Below are positions 43,733-52,545 of a DNA stretch of 64,000 nucleotides, piece after piece. Under the pieces are notes generated by a model. That model saw nothing but the letters and a program-made list of their open reading frames with translations, ran no database searches and was not told the DNA's origin. Within the stretch, counting starts at the first letter, position 1. Every line of letters begins with the position of its first letter. The stretch spans positions 310,001 through 374,000 of the forward strand of contig NZ_SJKA01000006.1 in NCBI RefSeq assembly GCF_004331435.1, given 5' to 3'. A program made the translations under genes and the position numbers. Source of the DNA: Kribbella sindirgiensis. GTDB lineage: Bacteria > Actinomycetota > Actinomycetes > Propionibacteriales > Kribbellaceae.

Positions 43733-44139
43733 CGGTAGAGGGGGAGGGCTCCGGTGAGGGAGTCGACGGTGGGGCGGGGGCCGTAGAGGGCCAGGCCCAG
43801 GTATTCGATGTCTTCGGGTTTGGTGCCGGCCAGCGTTGTGGACATCTGGTCGTAGGTGCGGGCCTGCTGGGCGACCTGGTGCATGTCGTGGATGGTGACG
43901 TCGGGGCGCGCGGCAGCCTCGGCCCGCAGCCTGCTGAGGGTGTCAGCGGGCGCGCGGAGGATCGGGATCGGGTACGCGCACATGCCGGTGTGGGCGGTCC
44001 CGGCAGCGTCGGCGGTATCGGGACCGACGGTGTCGTCGTGGCGTCTCCCCACACCGACTCCGAGCAGAGCGGCGGTGTTGAGGGCGACGCCGATCGGGGC
44101 TTCGGCCGCGATGATCACGACCATCTTGTTCGTCAGCAC
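43729..44139 (-). CDS. DUF2000-family protein
   Basis: 136 residues. N-terminal LTNKMVVIIAAEAPIGVALN with TAALLGVGVGRRH is the characteristic beginning of DUF2000; CAYPIPILRAPADTLSRLRA and the ending EYLGLALYGPRPTVDSLTGA complete it. The function is unknown. GTG start (VLTNKMVV); a GTG three codons upstream and ATG 44124 are alternatives, none with a clear ribosome-binding site, so a leaderless transcript is possible. It diverges from an Lrp/AsnC regulator with a palindrome between the two, a typical regulator-target layout. The 3' end is C-rich on the coding strand. Confidence 0.8.
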   Translation of the reverse strand: MLTNKMVVIIAAEAPIGVALNTAALLGVGVGRRHDDTVGPDTADAAGTAHTGMCAYPIPILRAPADTLSRLRAEAAARPDVTIHDMHQVAQQARTYDQMSTTLAGTKPEDIEYLGLALYGPRPTVDSLTGALPLYR

Positions 44140-44181
44140 GGCGGTCACGCTAGCCCGATGGACGGCCGATCTCGGCGTACT

Positions 44182-44196
44182 CCGAACATCGTTCGG
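44182..44196. promoter_or_regulatory. Candidate Lrp/AsnC operator
   Basis: CCGAACATCGTTCGG, perfect 6-base arms around ATC, 22 bases before the Lrp-family ATG and 43 before the DUF2000 start. Short dyads of about 15 bp are typical Lrp/AsnC sites. It could autoregulate the regulator and control DUF2000 together. Confidence 0.55.
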
Positions 44197-44218
44197 CAGA
44201 TCTGCGAAACTGGACGGC

Positions 44219-44671
44219 ATGGACGAACTTGATACGGCCCTCCTGCGGATGCTGCAGAACGACGCCCGCCGCACCAACCGGGACATGGCGGCCGAGCTCA
44301 AGATCGCGCCGTCGACCTGCCTGGAACGGATCCGCGGGCTGCGCGACCGCGGCGTGATCAGCGGGTACCACGCGGCCGTCGACCTGAAGGCGATCGACCG
44401 GTCCACCCAGGCGATCATCTCGATCAAGCTCCGGCCGCAGGCGATGGCCGTCGCCACCGCGTTCCAGCAGTACGTGATGGACCTGCCGCAGACCCTGGAC
44501 ATGTTCATGGTCTCCGGCGGCTCCGACTTCCTCGCGCATGTCGCCGTCAAGGACACACAGGCGCTCCGCGACCTGGTCCTCGCCCTCGCGAAACGCCAGG
44601 AAATCGCCGACATCCGCAGCTCGGTCGTCTTCGAACACCACCGCCGCACGACGATCATGCCGCTCGACTGA
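44219..44671 (+). CDS. Lrp/AsnC-family transcriptional regulator
   Basis: 150 residues, usual length. HTH at the N-terminus: LDTALLRMLQNDARRTNRDM with AAELKIAPSTCLERIRGLRD, followed by RGVISGYHAAVDLKAIDRS. The C-terminal RAM ligand-binding domain holds LDMFMVSGGSDFLAHVAVKD. It senses an amino acid or similar metabolite (not predictable). ATG start. It is divergent from the DUF2000 gene, its likely partner, and followed by a strong hairpin that probably ends its transcript. Confidence 0.93.
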   Translation: MDELDTALLRMLQNDARRTNRDMAAELKIAPSTCLERIRGLRDRGVISGYHAAVDLKAIDRSTQAIISIKLRPQAMAVATAFQQYVMDLPQTLDMFMVSGGSDFLAHVAVKDTQALRDLVLALAKRQEIADIRSSVVFEHHRRTTIMPLD

Positions 44672-44682
44672 GGACCGCCGCC

Positions 44683-44720
44683 GGGGACTGGGAACAAGCA
44701 ATAGCCTGTTCCCAGTCCCC
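44683..44720. repeat. Extragenic palindrome, copy 1 (also a terminator-like hairpin)
   Basis: Perfect 14-bp stem GGGGACTGGGAACA / TGTTCCCAGTCCCC with loop AGCAATAGCC, 11 bases after the Lrp stop. The right half and the following bases (GCAATAGC-TGTTCCCAGTCCC and then GGGGTGTGC) recur almost unchanged at 57214-57250, so this is a repeated extragenic element and not only a local terminator. Confidence 0.75.
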
Positions 44721-44778
44721 GAGGGGTGTGCCATGTTGGGCTCGCGACCGGGTGAGCGAGGTTTCGTAGGGTGGGGAC

Positions 44779-45522
44779 ATGCGACTGAACTACGTGGAGA
44801 CAGGACCGGCCGACGCGCCCGTAGTGCTGCTCGGCTCGTCGCTCGGCGCGAATCAGGGGATGTGGGCGCCACAGATCGACGTACTGGCCCAGCGGTTCCG
44901 GGTGATCGCGTTCGACCACCGGGGGCACGGCGGGTCGGACGTGCCCCCGGGGCCGTACACGATCGACGACCTCGGCGGCGACGTCGTCGAGCTGCTGGAC
45001 ACACTGGAGGTCGAGCAGGCGTCGTACGTCGGGATCTCGCTCGGCGGCGCGGTGGGCCTGTGGATCGCGCAGAACGCACCGGAGCGACTTCACCGCCTCG
45101 TCGCCATCTGCCCGCCGTCGAACCTGGCCGCGAATCCGCAACCGTGGATCGACCGCGCCGCCCAGGTCCGGTCCGAAGGCACCCAAGCCATCACCGACGC
45201 GACCCTGGGCCGCTGGTTCCTCCCGGAGTTCAAGGACACCGACCCGGTCCGCCAGATGCTCCTGGACTGCCCCGCCGAGGGCTACGCCGCCTGCTGCGAG
45301 GCCCTCAGCACCACCAACCTCCTCCCCAAGCTGGCCGACATCACCGCCCCGGTCCTCCTCATCACCACCGACTCCGACACCTCCGTCCCACCCGAAACCG
45401 TCGTCCCCCTCGCCTCCCAAATCCCCGGCGCCCACCTCGAAATCATCGAAAACGCCGCCCACCTCGTCACCTACTCCCACCCCGACGTCATCAATCCCTT
45501 GCTGCTAGCCCATCTCGGCTGA
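44779..45522 (+). CDS. Alpha/beta hydrolase, 3-oxoadipate enol-lactonase-like
   Basis: 247 residues. Nucleophile elbow GISLGG (Ser of SYVGISLGGAVGLWIA), oxyanion region VVLLGSSLGANQGMW, catalytic His in NAAHLVTYSHPDV. RVIAFDHRGHGGSDVPPGPY and the overall length fit PcaD-type enol-lactonases, but no other aromatic-degradation gene is near, so the substrate is open. ATG start. The last 250 bases are extremely C-rich with almost all codons ending in C, while the beginning is balanced. It is preceded by the extragenic palindrome. Confidence 0.88.
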   Translation: MRLNYVETGPADAPVVLLGSSLGANQGMWAPQIDVLAQRFRVIAFDHRGHGGSDVPPGPYTIDDLGGDVVELLDTLEVEQASYVGISLGGAVGLWIAQNAPERLHRLVAICPPSNLAANPQPWIDRAAQVRSEGTQAITDATLGRWFLPEFKDTDPVRQMLLDCPAEGYAACCEALSTTNLLPKLADITAPVLLITTDSDTSVPPETVVPLASQIPGAHLEIIENAAHLVTYSHPDVINPLLLAHLG

Positions 45523-45576
45523 GGACTGTCCGACGGTGCCGCTACGCTCCCACCCACATCGGCGAAGGAGGCCAGG

Positions 45577-47385
45577 GTGGGGCGTTGGGCGACGTACATG
45601 GTCGGACGCGAGCGGGAGGATCCACCGGCGGCGTACGCACGGCACAGCAAGACCGCGCCGGGATGGGTCTGGTGGGAGCTCCCGCTGGCCAGGGGTGACG
45701 ACTGGGATGCGGGACCTGGACACGCCGTCGTCGCGCACATCTTCGACAGCGACGTCGCGGACATCCGCGGCCTCGTAGCGGGCAGGACCAGTTGGCGATG
45801 GGTGTACGGCGAGGCCGCGCTCGCCGCGTTCCAAGAGCGACCTGTCGACCATCTCGAACTCGAGACCACCCTGCCCGGCCGCGCCAAGGACACCTCACAC
45901 CTGATCCAGGCATGGGCAGCGGAGACCGGGCTCAGGGCCGACAGGGAAGCACTGACCGAGATCCTGCAACGCGGCTACACCTTCGCCGAGGAAGGCGTCA
46001 GCGAGGTGCTGGAGTCACTCGGCATCGTGTCCGCTGACAGCCCCACCGAATATCAGGATCTCGATCCCACGGTCGACGCCGACGGCAGGCCGTTCGGTGA
46101 GGCCGAGGCCGGTGAGACCGAACAAGAAGCGCCGGCCGGGCCGACCATGGCCGGGGTGTTCGCGGCTCCGATCGACCACAGTTCCGCGGCCTGGCGCCAG
46201 TTGGTCGTGGAGCATTCATTGCAGACCTTCGGTGAGCCGCCGTCCTTCGTCGCGCTCGACGGATCGTTGCACGTTACCTTCGATCCGCCCATCAGCCTGG
46301 GCAGCTACGGCCGTGACACGGAGCGCGCATGGGTCTCGGAACACCTCGGTGTGGAGTGGCAAGAGGTGCCCTCCAGTCATGCCGGCAGTTTGTCGGGCGC
46401 CGCCACCTGGGCACGCGAGAACGTCGGAGTTCAGGGCCGTGCGGCAGACGAGCACCGGTTGCCGCTGAACCTCGAAGTACCGCCGGACTACCCCGACGGC
46501 GTCGATGAGGTGCCCTGGTACCACGACCTCAGCAGGCAGGAATGGTGGCGGCACTCTGTCGCCGGACCGCAGCACGCGGCGATCGAGCTCGCGATGGGTA
46601 CGGACCTTCTGGACAGGGTCGATGAGGTCGCGGACTGGCTCGAACAGGCCCGCGGCATGCTGCTGACCCCGGTGGCCGACGGTTACGCAGCGATCGGCGG
46701 ACAGGTTCGTTCGGGGGGTCAGGACGTGCCCGTGTACGGCCTGATGCTGACGCTTGTCTACAGATCGGCTCGCGGCCGCCACGCGACCAGCGGTGCGGAC
46801 GACAAGGCCTGGAATCGGGTGCAGAGGCGGCTCAGGTCCGGAGAGCTGACGTCGGTCAAGTTCGAGGGGAAGGTGGTGGGCGACGCGGCACAGTGGGGCG
46901 GTCTGCTGATCGGTGCTCAGCTCGCAGCGGACCAAAGCCTGTACAGCCTGCCCGCCCATCTCACTGTCAAGATCTCCGATCCGATGTGCTCGTTCGTCCC
47001 GGGACTGTTCGTGGGTGAGCTGGTCACTCGGGCGGTCGAAACTTTGCCGGTCGTCGGGGGCTGGATCGACGCTGCGCGACGGTTCTACCTGGGCGACGGC
47101 CAGTCGCGGTACGAGTCGTTCGCCGGAGTGCGCTCCGACGTACGGCGTGATCCGAGGAGCAGCGTTCGCGGGCCGGCGTGGCGGATTCTGCTGGGCCCGG
47201 AGCATCTTCGGCTGCTCGGGGGACGGGGTGCTCTGGAGGCGTCCGGGGTGTTCACCGAGTTTCAGGAGATCGGCGCGCTGTTACAGGTTCAGTGCGGTGC
47301 GCAACCGGTGGACTGCACCTGGGAGCGGCGGGCGGCGATGGTCGACATACTGGCGCCAGTGTTGCCTCGGCTGCCGGAGCGATGA
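45577..47385 (+). CDS. Unrecognised 602-residue protein, possibly DUF3396-like at C-terminus
   Basis: No signal peptide or membrane helix, so probably cytoplasmic. GTG start with GGAGG six bases upstream. The N-terminal 130 residues (VGRWATYMVGREREDPPAAY) look like a small separate domain; an acidic linker (about residues 160-195) follows; the C-terminal 200 residues include RGPAWRILLGPEHLRLLGGR, which recalls the WLT-LG-x4-LGG motif of DUF3396, a family that includes immunity proteins of polymorphic toxin systems. The match is by eye and weak. If correct, it could be an immunity or contact-inhibition component. The codon TTA occurs near the end. It seems monocistronic. Confidence 0.7.
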   Translation: MGRWATYMVGREREDPPAAYARHSKTAPGWVWWELPLARGDDWDAGPGHAVVAHIFDSDVADIRGLVAGRTSWRWVYGEAALAAFQERPVDHLELETTLPGRAKDTSHLIQAWAAETGLRADREALTEILQRGYTFAEEGVSEVLESLGIVSADSPTEYQDLDPTVDADGRPFGEAEAGETEQEAPAGPTMAGVFAAPIDHSSAAWRQLVVEHSLQTFGEPPSFVALDGSLHVTFDPPISLGSYGRDTERAWVSEHLGVEWQEVPSSHAGSLSGAATWARENVGVQGRAADEHRLPLNLEVPPDYPDGVDEVPWYHDLSRQEWWRHSVAGPQHAAIELAMGTDLLDRVDEVADWLEQARGMLLTPVADGYAAIGGQVRSGGQDVPVYGLMLTLVYRSARGRHATSGADDKAWNRVQRRLRSGELTSVKFEGKVVGDAAQWGGLLIGAQLAADQSLYSLPAHLTVKISDPMCSFVPGLFVGELVTRAVETLPVVGGWIDAARRFYLGDGQSRYESFAGVRSDVRRDPRSSVRGPAWRILLGPEHLRLLGGRGALEASGVFTEFQEIGALLQVQCGAQPVDCTWERRAAMVDILAPVLPRLPER

Positions 47386-47447
47386 TGATCTGGCGGTGGG
47401 TCGCGGTTAGGCTGGTAGGCGCTCTGACCTGCTGACTGGAAGTGGCT

Positions 47448-49379
47448 ATGACTGTCGAATCGCTGTTCCCGCGCCTGGAGGCTCTGTTGCCGGGGGTGCA
47501 GAAGCCGATCCAGTACGTCGGTGGTGAGCTGAACTCGGTCAGTAAGGAGTGGGACGCGGTCAGTGTCCGCTGGGCGCTGATGTACCCGGACGCGTACGAG
47601 GTCGCGCTGCCGAACCAGGGCGTGCAGATCCTGTACGAGGTGCTGAACGAGCGCGACCACATCCTGGCCGAGCGGACGTACTCCGTCTGGCCGGACATGG
47701 AGAAGGTGATGCGGGACAACGGCATCCCGCAGTTCACGCTGGACACGCACCGGCCGGTGCGGGCGTTCGACGTGTTCGGGCTGTCGTTCTCGACCGAGCT
47801 CGGGTACACGAACATGCTCACCGCGCTCGACCTGGCCGGCATCCCGCTGCACGCCGTCGACCGCACCGACGAGGACCCGATCGTGCTGGCCGGCGGGCAC
47901 GCCGCGTTCAACCCGGAGCCGATCGCGGACTTCATCGACGCCGCGGTGCTCGGTGACGGTGAGGAGATCGTGCTGGCGATCTCCGAGGTGATCCGGGAGT
48001 GGAAGGACGAGGGCCGCCCGGGCGGCCGCGACGAGGTACTGATGCGGCTGGCGAAGTCCGGTGGCGTGTACATCCCGAAGTTCTTCACCGTCGACTACCT
48101 GCCGGACGGCCGGATCCAGCGCGTCACGCCGAACCGCCACGGCGTACCGTTCCGGACGGCGAAGCACACGGTCATGGACCTGGACGCCTGGCCGTACCCG
48201 AAGAAGCCGCTGGTCCCGCTCGCCGAGACCGTGCACGAGCGGTACTCCGTGGAGATCTTCCGCGGCTGCACCCGGGGCTGCCGGTTCTGCCAGGCGGGCA
48301 TGATCACCCGGCCGGTGCGCGAGCGCAGCATCACCACGATCGGCGACATGGTCGAGAACGGGCTGAAGCAGTCCGGGTTCGAGGAGGTCGGCCTGCTGAG
48401 TCTGTCGAGCGCCGACCACAGCGAGATCGCCGACGTCGCGAAGGGCCTGGGGGACCGGTACGAGGGCAGCAACGTCTCGCTGTCGTTGCCTTCGACAAGG
48501 GTCGACGCGTTCAACATCACGCTGGCCAATGAGTTCTCCCGCAACGGCCGGCGCAGTGGCCTGACGTTCGCGCCCGAGGGCGGGTCGGACCGGATGCGCA
48601 AGGTGATCAACAAGATGGTCACCGAGGAGGACCTGATCCGCACGGTCTCGGCGGCGTACAGCCACGGCTGGCGGCAGGTGAAGCTGTACTTCATGGTCGG
48701 TCTGCCGACCGAGACCGACGAGGACGTGCTGGCGATCGCCGCGCTCGCGAAGCGCGTGATCGAGACCGGCCGCGAGGTGTCCGGCCGGCGTGACATCCGG
48801 TGCACGGTGTCGATCGGCGGATTCGTGCCGAAGCCGCACACCCCGTTCCAGTGGGCCGCTCAGCTCGGCGCGGAGGAGACCGACGCGCGGCTGGCGAAGC
48901 TCGGCGCGGCGATCCGGTCCGAGAAGGGCTACGCGAAGGCGATCGGTTTCCGGTACCACGACGGCAAGCCCGGCATCATCGAAGGCCTGCTGTCCCGCGG
49001 CGACCGGCGCGTCGGCCGCGTGATCGAGGCGGTCTGGCGCGACGGCGGCCGCTTCGACGGATGGAGCGAACACTTCTCGTACGACCGGTGGGTCGAGTCC
49101 ACCGAGCGTGCGCTGGCGGACGAGCCCGTCGACCTCGCCTGGTACACGACGCGGGAGCGCGAGTACGCCGAAGTACTGCCGTGGGACCACCTGGACTCGG
49201 GCCTGGACCGCGACTGGCTGTGGGAGGACTGGCAGGACTCGCTCGAAGAGGACGGCGCGATCGAGGTCGAGGACTGCCGCTGGACCCCGTGCTTCGATTG
49301 TGGCGTGTGTCCGCAGATGGGCACCGAGATCCAGATCGGCCCCACCGGCAAGAAGCTCCTGCCGCTGTCCGTGGTGTGA
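47448..49379 (+). CDS. TIGR03960-family B12-binding/radical SAM protein
   Basis: 643 residues. N-terminal cobalamin-binding-like domain (about 1-230, GGELNSVSKEWDAVSVRWAL, VLNERDHILAERTYSVWPDM). The radical SAM core starts with the cluster motif C274-x3-C278-x2-C281 in FRGCTRGCRFCQAGMITRP, then LLSLSSADHSEIADVAKGL and VKLYFMVGLPTETDEDVLAI. Family members normally lie directly before a TIGR03936 gene and rne/rng and are thought to act in RNA or ribosome-related chemistry, still undefined. ATG 47448 (GGA seven bases upstream) is preferred over the GTG two codons earlier. A strong terminator follows; the usual partner is 14 kb away at 63.5 kb. Confidence 0.93.
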   Translation: MTVESLFPRLEALLPGVQKPIQYVGGELNSVSKEWDAVSVRWALMYPDAYEVALPNQGVQILYEVLNERDHILAERTYSVWPDMEKVMRDNGIPQFTLDTHRPVRAFDVFGLSFSTELGYTNMLTALDLAGIPLHAVDRTDEDPIVLAGGHAAFNPEPIADFIDAAVLGDGEEIVLAISEVIREWKDEGRPGGRDEVLMRLAKSGGVYIPKFFTVDYLPDGRIQRVTPNRHGVPFRTAKHTVMDLDAWPYPKKPLVPLAETVHERYSVEIFRGCTRGCRFCQAGMITRPVRERSITTIGDMVENGLKQSGFEEVGLLSLSSADHSEIADVAKGLGDRYEGSNVSLSLPSTRVDAFNITLANEFSRNGRRSGLTFAPEGGSDRMRKVINKMVTEEDLIRTVSAAYSHGWRQVKLYFMVGLPTETDEDVLAIAALAKRVIETGREVSGRRDIRCTVSIGGFVPKPHTPFQWAAQLGAEETDARLAKLGAAIRSEKGYAKAIGFRYHDGKPGIIEGLLSRGDRRVGRVIEAVWRDGGRFDGWSEHFSYDRWVESTERALADEPVDLAWYTTREREYAEVLPWDHLDSGLDRDWLWEDWQDSLEEDGAIEVEDCRWTPCFDCGVCPQMGTEIQIGPTGKKLLPLSVV

Positions 49380-49404
49380 GGCCTGCGGCACGACGCCGCA
49401 GGCC
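49380..49404. terminator. Bidirectional terminator hairpin
   Basis: Perfect 10-bp stem GGCCTGCGGC / GCCGCAGGCC with loop ACGAC, starting at the base after the radical-SAM stop and ending 10 bases before the stop of the convergent secreted-protein gene. It serves both genes by position. Confidence 0.8.
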
Positions 49405-49414
49405 CCTCGAGCCT

Positions 49415-49783
49415 TCAGTTGCAGTAGTACGCCGGGGTTGGGGTTGTTTCGGTCTGGTCCTGCCAGTGGGCCACGCCGACGTAGTAGCCGCAGCCGGTGC
49501 CTTCGTCGAACCAGGCGCCGCCGCCGGAGTACGCGTACGTCTCCGCGACCGTGGTGAACGGCCCGCTCGCGCTGTCGCCCTTCTGCAGTTCGACACGTAC
49601 CTCGGTCACGCTGTTGGAGCAGCCCTCCAGGCCCACGGCGACGTACAGCATCAACGCCGAGTACCCGACCGACTTCGCCGTCACCAGATCGCAGGCCGAG
49701 GTCGACGCCTGGGCCGGCGCCGCGACCGTCAGACCTGCCGCAGCCGCCGCAACGGCCGCGACCGTCGTTACGAGTTTCCGCAT
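49415..49783 (-). CDS. Small secreted protein of unknown function
   Basis: 122 residues. Signal peptide MRKLVTTVAAVAAAAAGLTV with cleavage after AAPAQA, leaving a mature protein of about 95 residues with four cysteines (SACDLVTAK, GLEGCSNSV, GTGCGYY, AYYCN), likely two disulfides. No family recognised. ATG start with GGAGGG upstream. It is monocistronic. Confidence 0.78.
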   Translation of the reverse strand: MRKLVTTVAAVAAAAAGLTVAAPAQASTSACDLVTAKSVGYSALMLYVAVGLEGCSNSVTEVRVELQKGDSASGPFTTVAETYAYSGGGAWFDEGTGCGYYVGVAHWQDQTETTPTPAYYCN

Positions 49784-49833
49784 CTGACCACCCTCCAGTT
49801 GGAAACCTACAGAGGGTCAGCAGATTAGGTCAC

Positions 49834-51153
49834 TCAGTTACGAGCCGTCGACCCTTTCGGCGCGGCGGACAGAAGCAGGTCGGTGAGCAAGAGCTCGTCA
49901 GCGCTGCCCAGAACCAGGTCGGCCTCCGCCACCGCGGCGGCGGTGACGTACGGATTGGGTACGGCGACCGCGTACATGTCGGCCGCCTGGGCCGCGGCCA
50001 CGCCGTGCGGGGTGTCCTCGACGGCGATCGCCGACGGACCGGGTACGCCGAGACGTTGCAGGGCCAGCTCGTAGATCGCGGGATCGGGTTTGTGGGTCTC
50101 GACCTCGTCGCCGGTGACGATGTGGTCGAACAGGCCGACCGCGCCGACCCGTTCCAGATGGCCGACGACCCACTTGCGGGGCGAGCTGCTCGCGATGGCG
50201 ACCCGAAGACCCAGCTCCCGCGCCGCCGCGATCCAGGCCCGGATCCCCGGCCGGAAGTCGAGCTCGGCGTGCAGCCGATCCCGGTGCGCGACGCGGCGGG
50301 CGTGACTCGCCGTACGGTCGAAACCGGCGCCGACCGCCTCGGCGAGGATCGCGTACCGGTCCTCGGTGATGTCACCGCCGTGGCCGGGCCAGAAGCCGTC
50401 CAGCTCGAGTTCGAGACCGTGGTGCGCCCACTCGGCCTGCCAGCTCTCGACCATCGTGGTCTCGGTGTCCATCAGCAGACCGTCGAAGTCGAACACGATC
50501 GCCTGCACCTCCACCGGCACGAGCCGGGTGGCGAGCCGGTGGATCTGGGCCGCGCTCAGCCCCAGCCAGGACAGGTACGCGCGAACGCCGCCGAGGTTGT
50601 CCAGGTGCTCGAGGGACACGAGGATCGTCTCCGGAAGGGTCCGCGTGAACTCGGGGCCGTCCTGGATCCCGAGGTGCACCTCGCTGATCGCGTAGTCCGC
50701 GGCGATCTCCTCCCGCGGTACGCCGGCCAGGTCGAGCAGCACCGCGATCGTCAGGCCGGTCCGGTCCTTGCCCGCCTTGCAGTGCACGACGACGGGCCGA
50801 TCCGCCGGTGCGTCGGCGATCGCGCCGAAGATCCTGGCGATGTGGGTCGCGTTGCGCGTCAGGCTGTTGCGGTAGACATCAACCAGCCGCGGCTCCGCCT
50901 CCGCGTCCCGCAGCCGCTCGGCCTCCGGATCGATCCACGGGATCCGCTGGTACGCCGGGGTGCCTTCGAGTGGATGCGGTTGCTTCATCTCCCAATCGGA
51001 CCGCAGATCAAGCACAAGCCCCGGATCGAGCGCCTCGAAATGGGCCAGATCCGCAGCGTCGAGAGCATCGCTGCGTACAACGGCCCCCGACCGGGTCGGG
51101 ACGCCGTACCGCGTCGGAAGTCCGCCAACGTCACGCGCATTCGGGCTCCACAT
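49834..51153 (-). CDS. Fused tyrosine-specific phosphatase and HAD hydrolase
   Basis: 439 residues made of two complete enzymes. Residues 1-212 are a Y_phosphatase3-type protein phosphatase with CX5R loop HCKAGKDRTG (C125, R131) and the N-terminal NARDVGGLPT motif. Residues 215-439 are a HAD-superfamily phosphatase (beta-phosphoglucomutase-like) with DFDGLLMDTE (D222, D224), IASSSPRKW and VEDTPHGVAAAQAADM. The two are joined by a few residues (LVPVEVQA) in one frame without a stop. The ATG giving MWSPNARDVGG is chosen. The stop of the upstream M28 gene (minus strand) lies 11 bases before this start, so they may be co-transcribed. Confidence 0.9.
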   Translation of the reverse strand: MWSPNARDVGGLPTRYGVPTRSGAVVRSDALDAADLAHFEALDPGLVLDLRSDWEMKQPHPLEGTPAYQRIPWIDPEAERLRDAEAEPRLVDVYRNSLTRNATHIARIFGAIADAPADRPVVVHCKAGKDRTGLTIAVLLDLAGVPREEIAADYAISEVHLGIQDGPEFTRTLPETILVSLEHLDNLGGVRAYLSWLGLSAAQIHRLATRLVPVEVQAIVFDFDGLLMDTETTMVESWQAEWAHHGLELELDGFWPGHGGDITEDRYAILAEAVGAGFDRTASHARRVAHRDRLHAELDFRPGIRAWIAAARELGLRVAIASSSPRKWVVGHLERVGAVGLFDHIVTGDEVETHKPDPAIYELALQRLGVPGPSAIAVEDTPHGVAAAQAADMYAVAVPNPYVTAAAVAEADLVLGSADELLLTDLLLSAAPKGSTARN

Positions 51154-51163
51154 ACCTGTCAGC

Positions 51164-52489
51164 TTAGACCGTGTCCAGAACAACGCCTCCGAGCGATTCG
51201 AAGTCGTGCCAGGAGCCGTCGAAAGCCTTGTGGAGCAAGGCGGAATCGGTGCCGACCGCGAAGACGTCGATCCGGCCCGGGCCCCACGAGACGACCGAGC
51301 CGGCCGGGCGGGGGCGGACGGCGGCGGGCTCCAGCCAGCCGGCCAGGGCGGCGACGTTCATCCGCAGGATCTCGGTGGCGAACGACCAGTCGATGAAGTT
51401 CAGCGTGTCGTTGGCGGAGTGGATGTGACCGTTCGCGCTGTCCGCGCCCTCGATCGTCAGCACCGCGGGCATCCCGGCGTCGTTGAACGGGACGTGGTCG
51501 CTGGCGAACGGGTTCAGCGAGGTCTCCACCTTCAACCCCGTGTACGTCGCGGCCGCGGTCGCCAGCGCACTGATCTGCGCGGTCGACACCGGTGCGCCCT
51601 CTAGCAGCACCGTGGGTGTCGCGGTGTTCTTGGTCGCGATCATGTCCATGTTGAGGACGGCGCGGACGCGGGACCGCTCGGCCGGCGGCAGCGTCGCGAC
51701 GTACTGCTTGCTGCCGAACAGCCCTTCCTCCTCGCCGCCGAACAGGATCAGGCGAACGTCGTGTGTCCACGATCGGGTTGTCAACAATCGACCGAGCTCC
51801 AGCACCCCGGCCGAACCGCTGCCGTTGTCGTCGGCCCCCGGTGCCGCCGCGGCCGGGCCGCCCGCCAGGTTGATCGAGTCCAGGTGGGCGGTCACGATCA
51901 CCAGTCCACGGTTGGACCCGATACCGGCCCGGTCGCCGATCAGGTTTGCGGAGTGGCCGGCGCCGACGGTCACCGGCGTCCGGGAGGTTTGGTAGCCGAG
52001 GGCAACCATCCGGTCGTCGGCGAAGTCCATCGCCTGCGTGAACGTCGGACTCAGCGAGTGCCTGGTCGGCAGGCTCGCCAGCCAGGTCAGGTCGCTCTGG
52101 TACGACGCCGTGGACACCTCGGCGACGAGTTGCGCGATGTCCGGGTCGGCGCGCGCCGGTACGACGGGAGGGGTGTCGATAACCGTCGTACCGGCTCGCA
52201 AGGGCTCGACCCGCCAGCAGTGGTTGGACCGTCGACGGGGCTTGTCGGCGGCCGAGATCACCAGATGCCGGCCGTGATCGAGCAGGGGGGTGACGTCGGG
52301 GTAGTCGTCCTGGAAGCTGCGTCCCACCTGGGTGACGAGCAGCAGTCCGGGAGCGGTGCGGGAGGCCCGGCCGAGGCGTTGGTCGGCCGGGACCCAGAGC
52401 AGCGTCCGCTCCCCGAACCGCGCCGCCTGCGCACCGCCGGCGGCGTCCGTGGTCGGCACGACGAGATAACGCACAGGTCCTGCGCTCAT
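51164..52489 (-). CDS. M28-family zinc aminopeptidase with one PLL-type blade
   Basis: 441 residues. Zinc-site motifs of M28: [68 protein letters not shown] 110-residue N-terminal region precedes the catalytic domain (about 115-395). The C-terminal 46 residues, [20 protein letters not shown] through [16 protein letters not shown], form one copy of the same blade repeated seven times in the neighbouring M43 protein. No signal peptide or Tat motif is visible, which is odd for such peptidases, normally secreted. ATG start. A strong terminator separates it from the upstream small gene. Confidence 0.9.
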   Translation of the reverse strand: MSAGPVRYLVVPTTDAAGGAQAARFGERTLLWVPADQRLGRASRTAPGLLLVTQVGRSFQDDYPDVTPLLDHGRHLVISAADKPRRRSNHCWRVEPLRAGTTVIDTPPVVPARADPDIAQLVAEVSTASYQSDLTWLASLPTRHSLSPTFTQAMDFADDRMVALGYQTSRTPVTVGAGHSANLIGDRAGIGSNRGLVIVTAHLDSINLAGGPAAAAPGADDNGSGSAGVLELGRLLTTRSWTHDVRLILFGGEEEGLFGSKQYVATLPPAERSRVRAVLNMDMIATKNTATPTVLLEGAPVSTAQISALATAAATYTGLKVETSLNPFASDHVPFNDAGMPAVLTIEGADSANGHIHSANDTLNFIDWSFATEILRMNVAALAGWLEPAAVRPRPAGSVVSWGPGRIDVFAVGTDSALLHKAFDGSWHDFESLGGVVLDTV

Positions 52490-52505
52490 ATCACTCCTCG
52501 TCCAG

Positions 52506-52543
52506 CCCCGGGTTGAGGAGGGAAACCCTCCCCAACCCAGGGG
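52506..52543 (-). terminator. Terminator between the M43/small-gene operon and the M28 gene
   Basis: Long stem: CCCC, GGGTTG and GGAGGG on the left pair with CCCTCC, CAACCC and GGGG on the right, with one bulge, one mismatch and an AAA loop. It begins three bases after the stop of the small minus-strand gene and ends before the ribosome-binding site of the M28 gene. Confidence 0.75.
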
Positions 52544-52545
52544 TG

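Noticed and set aside
43729..45480. A 583-residue minus-strand frame
   Set aside because: Antisense to the hydrolase and Lrp genes; only the DUF2000 part is real.
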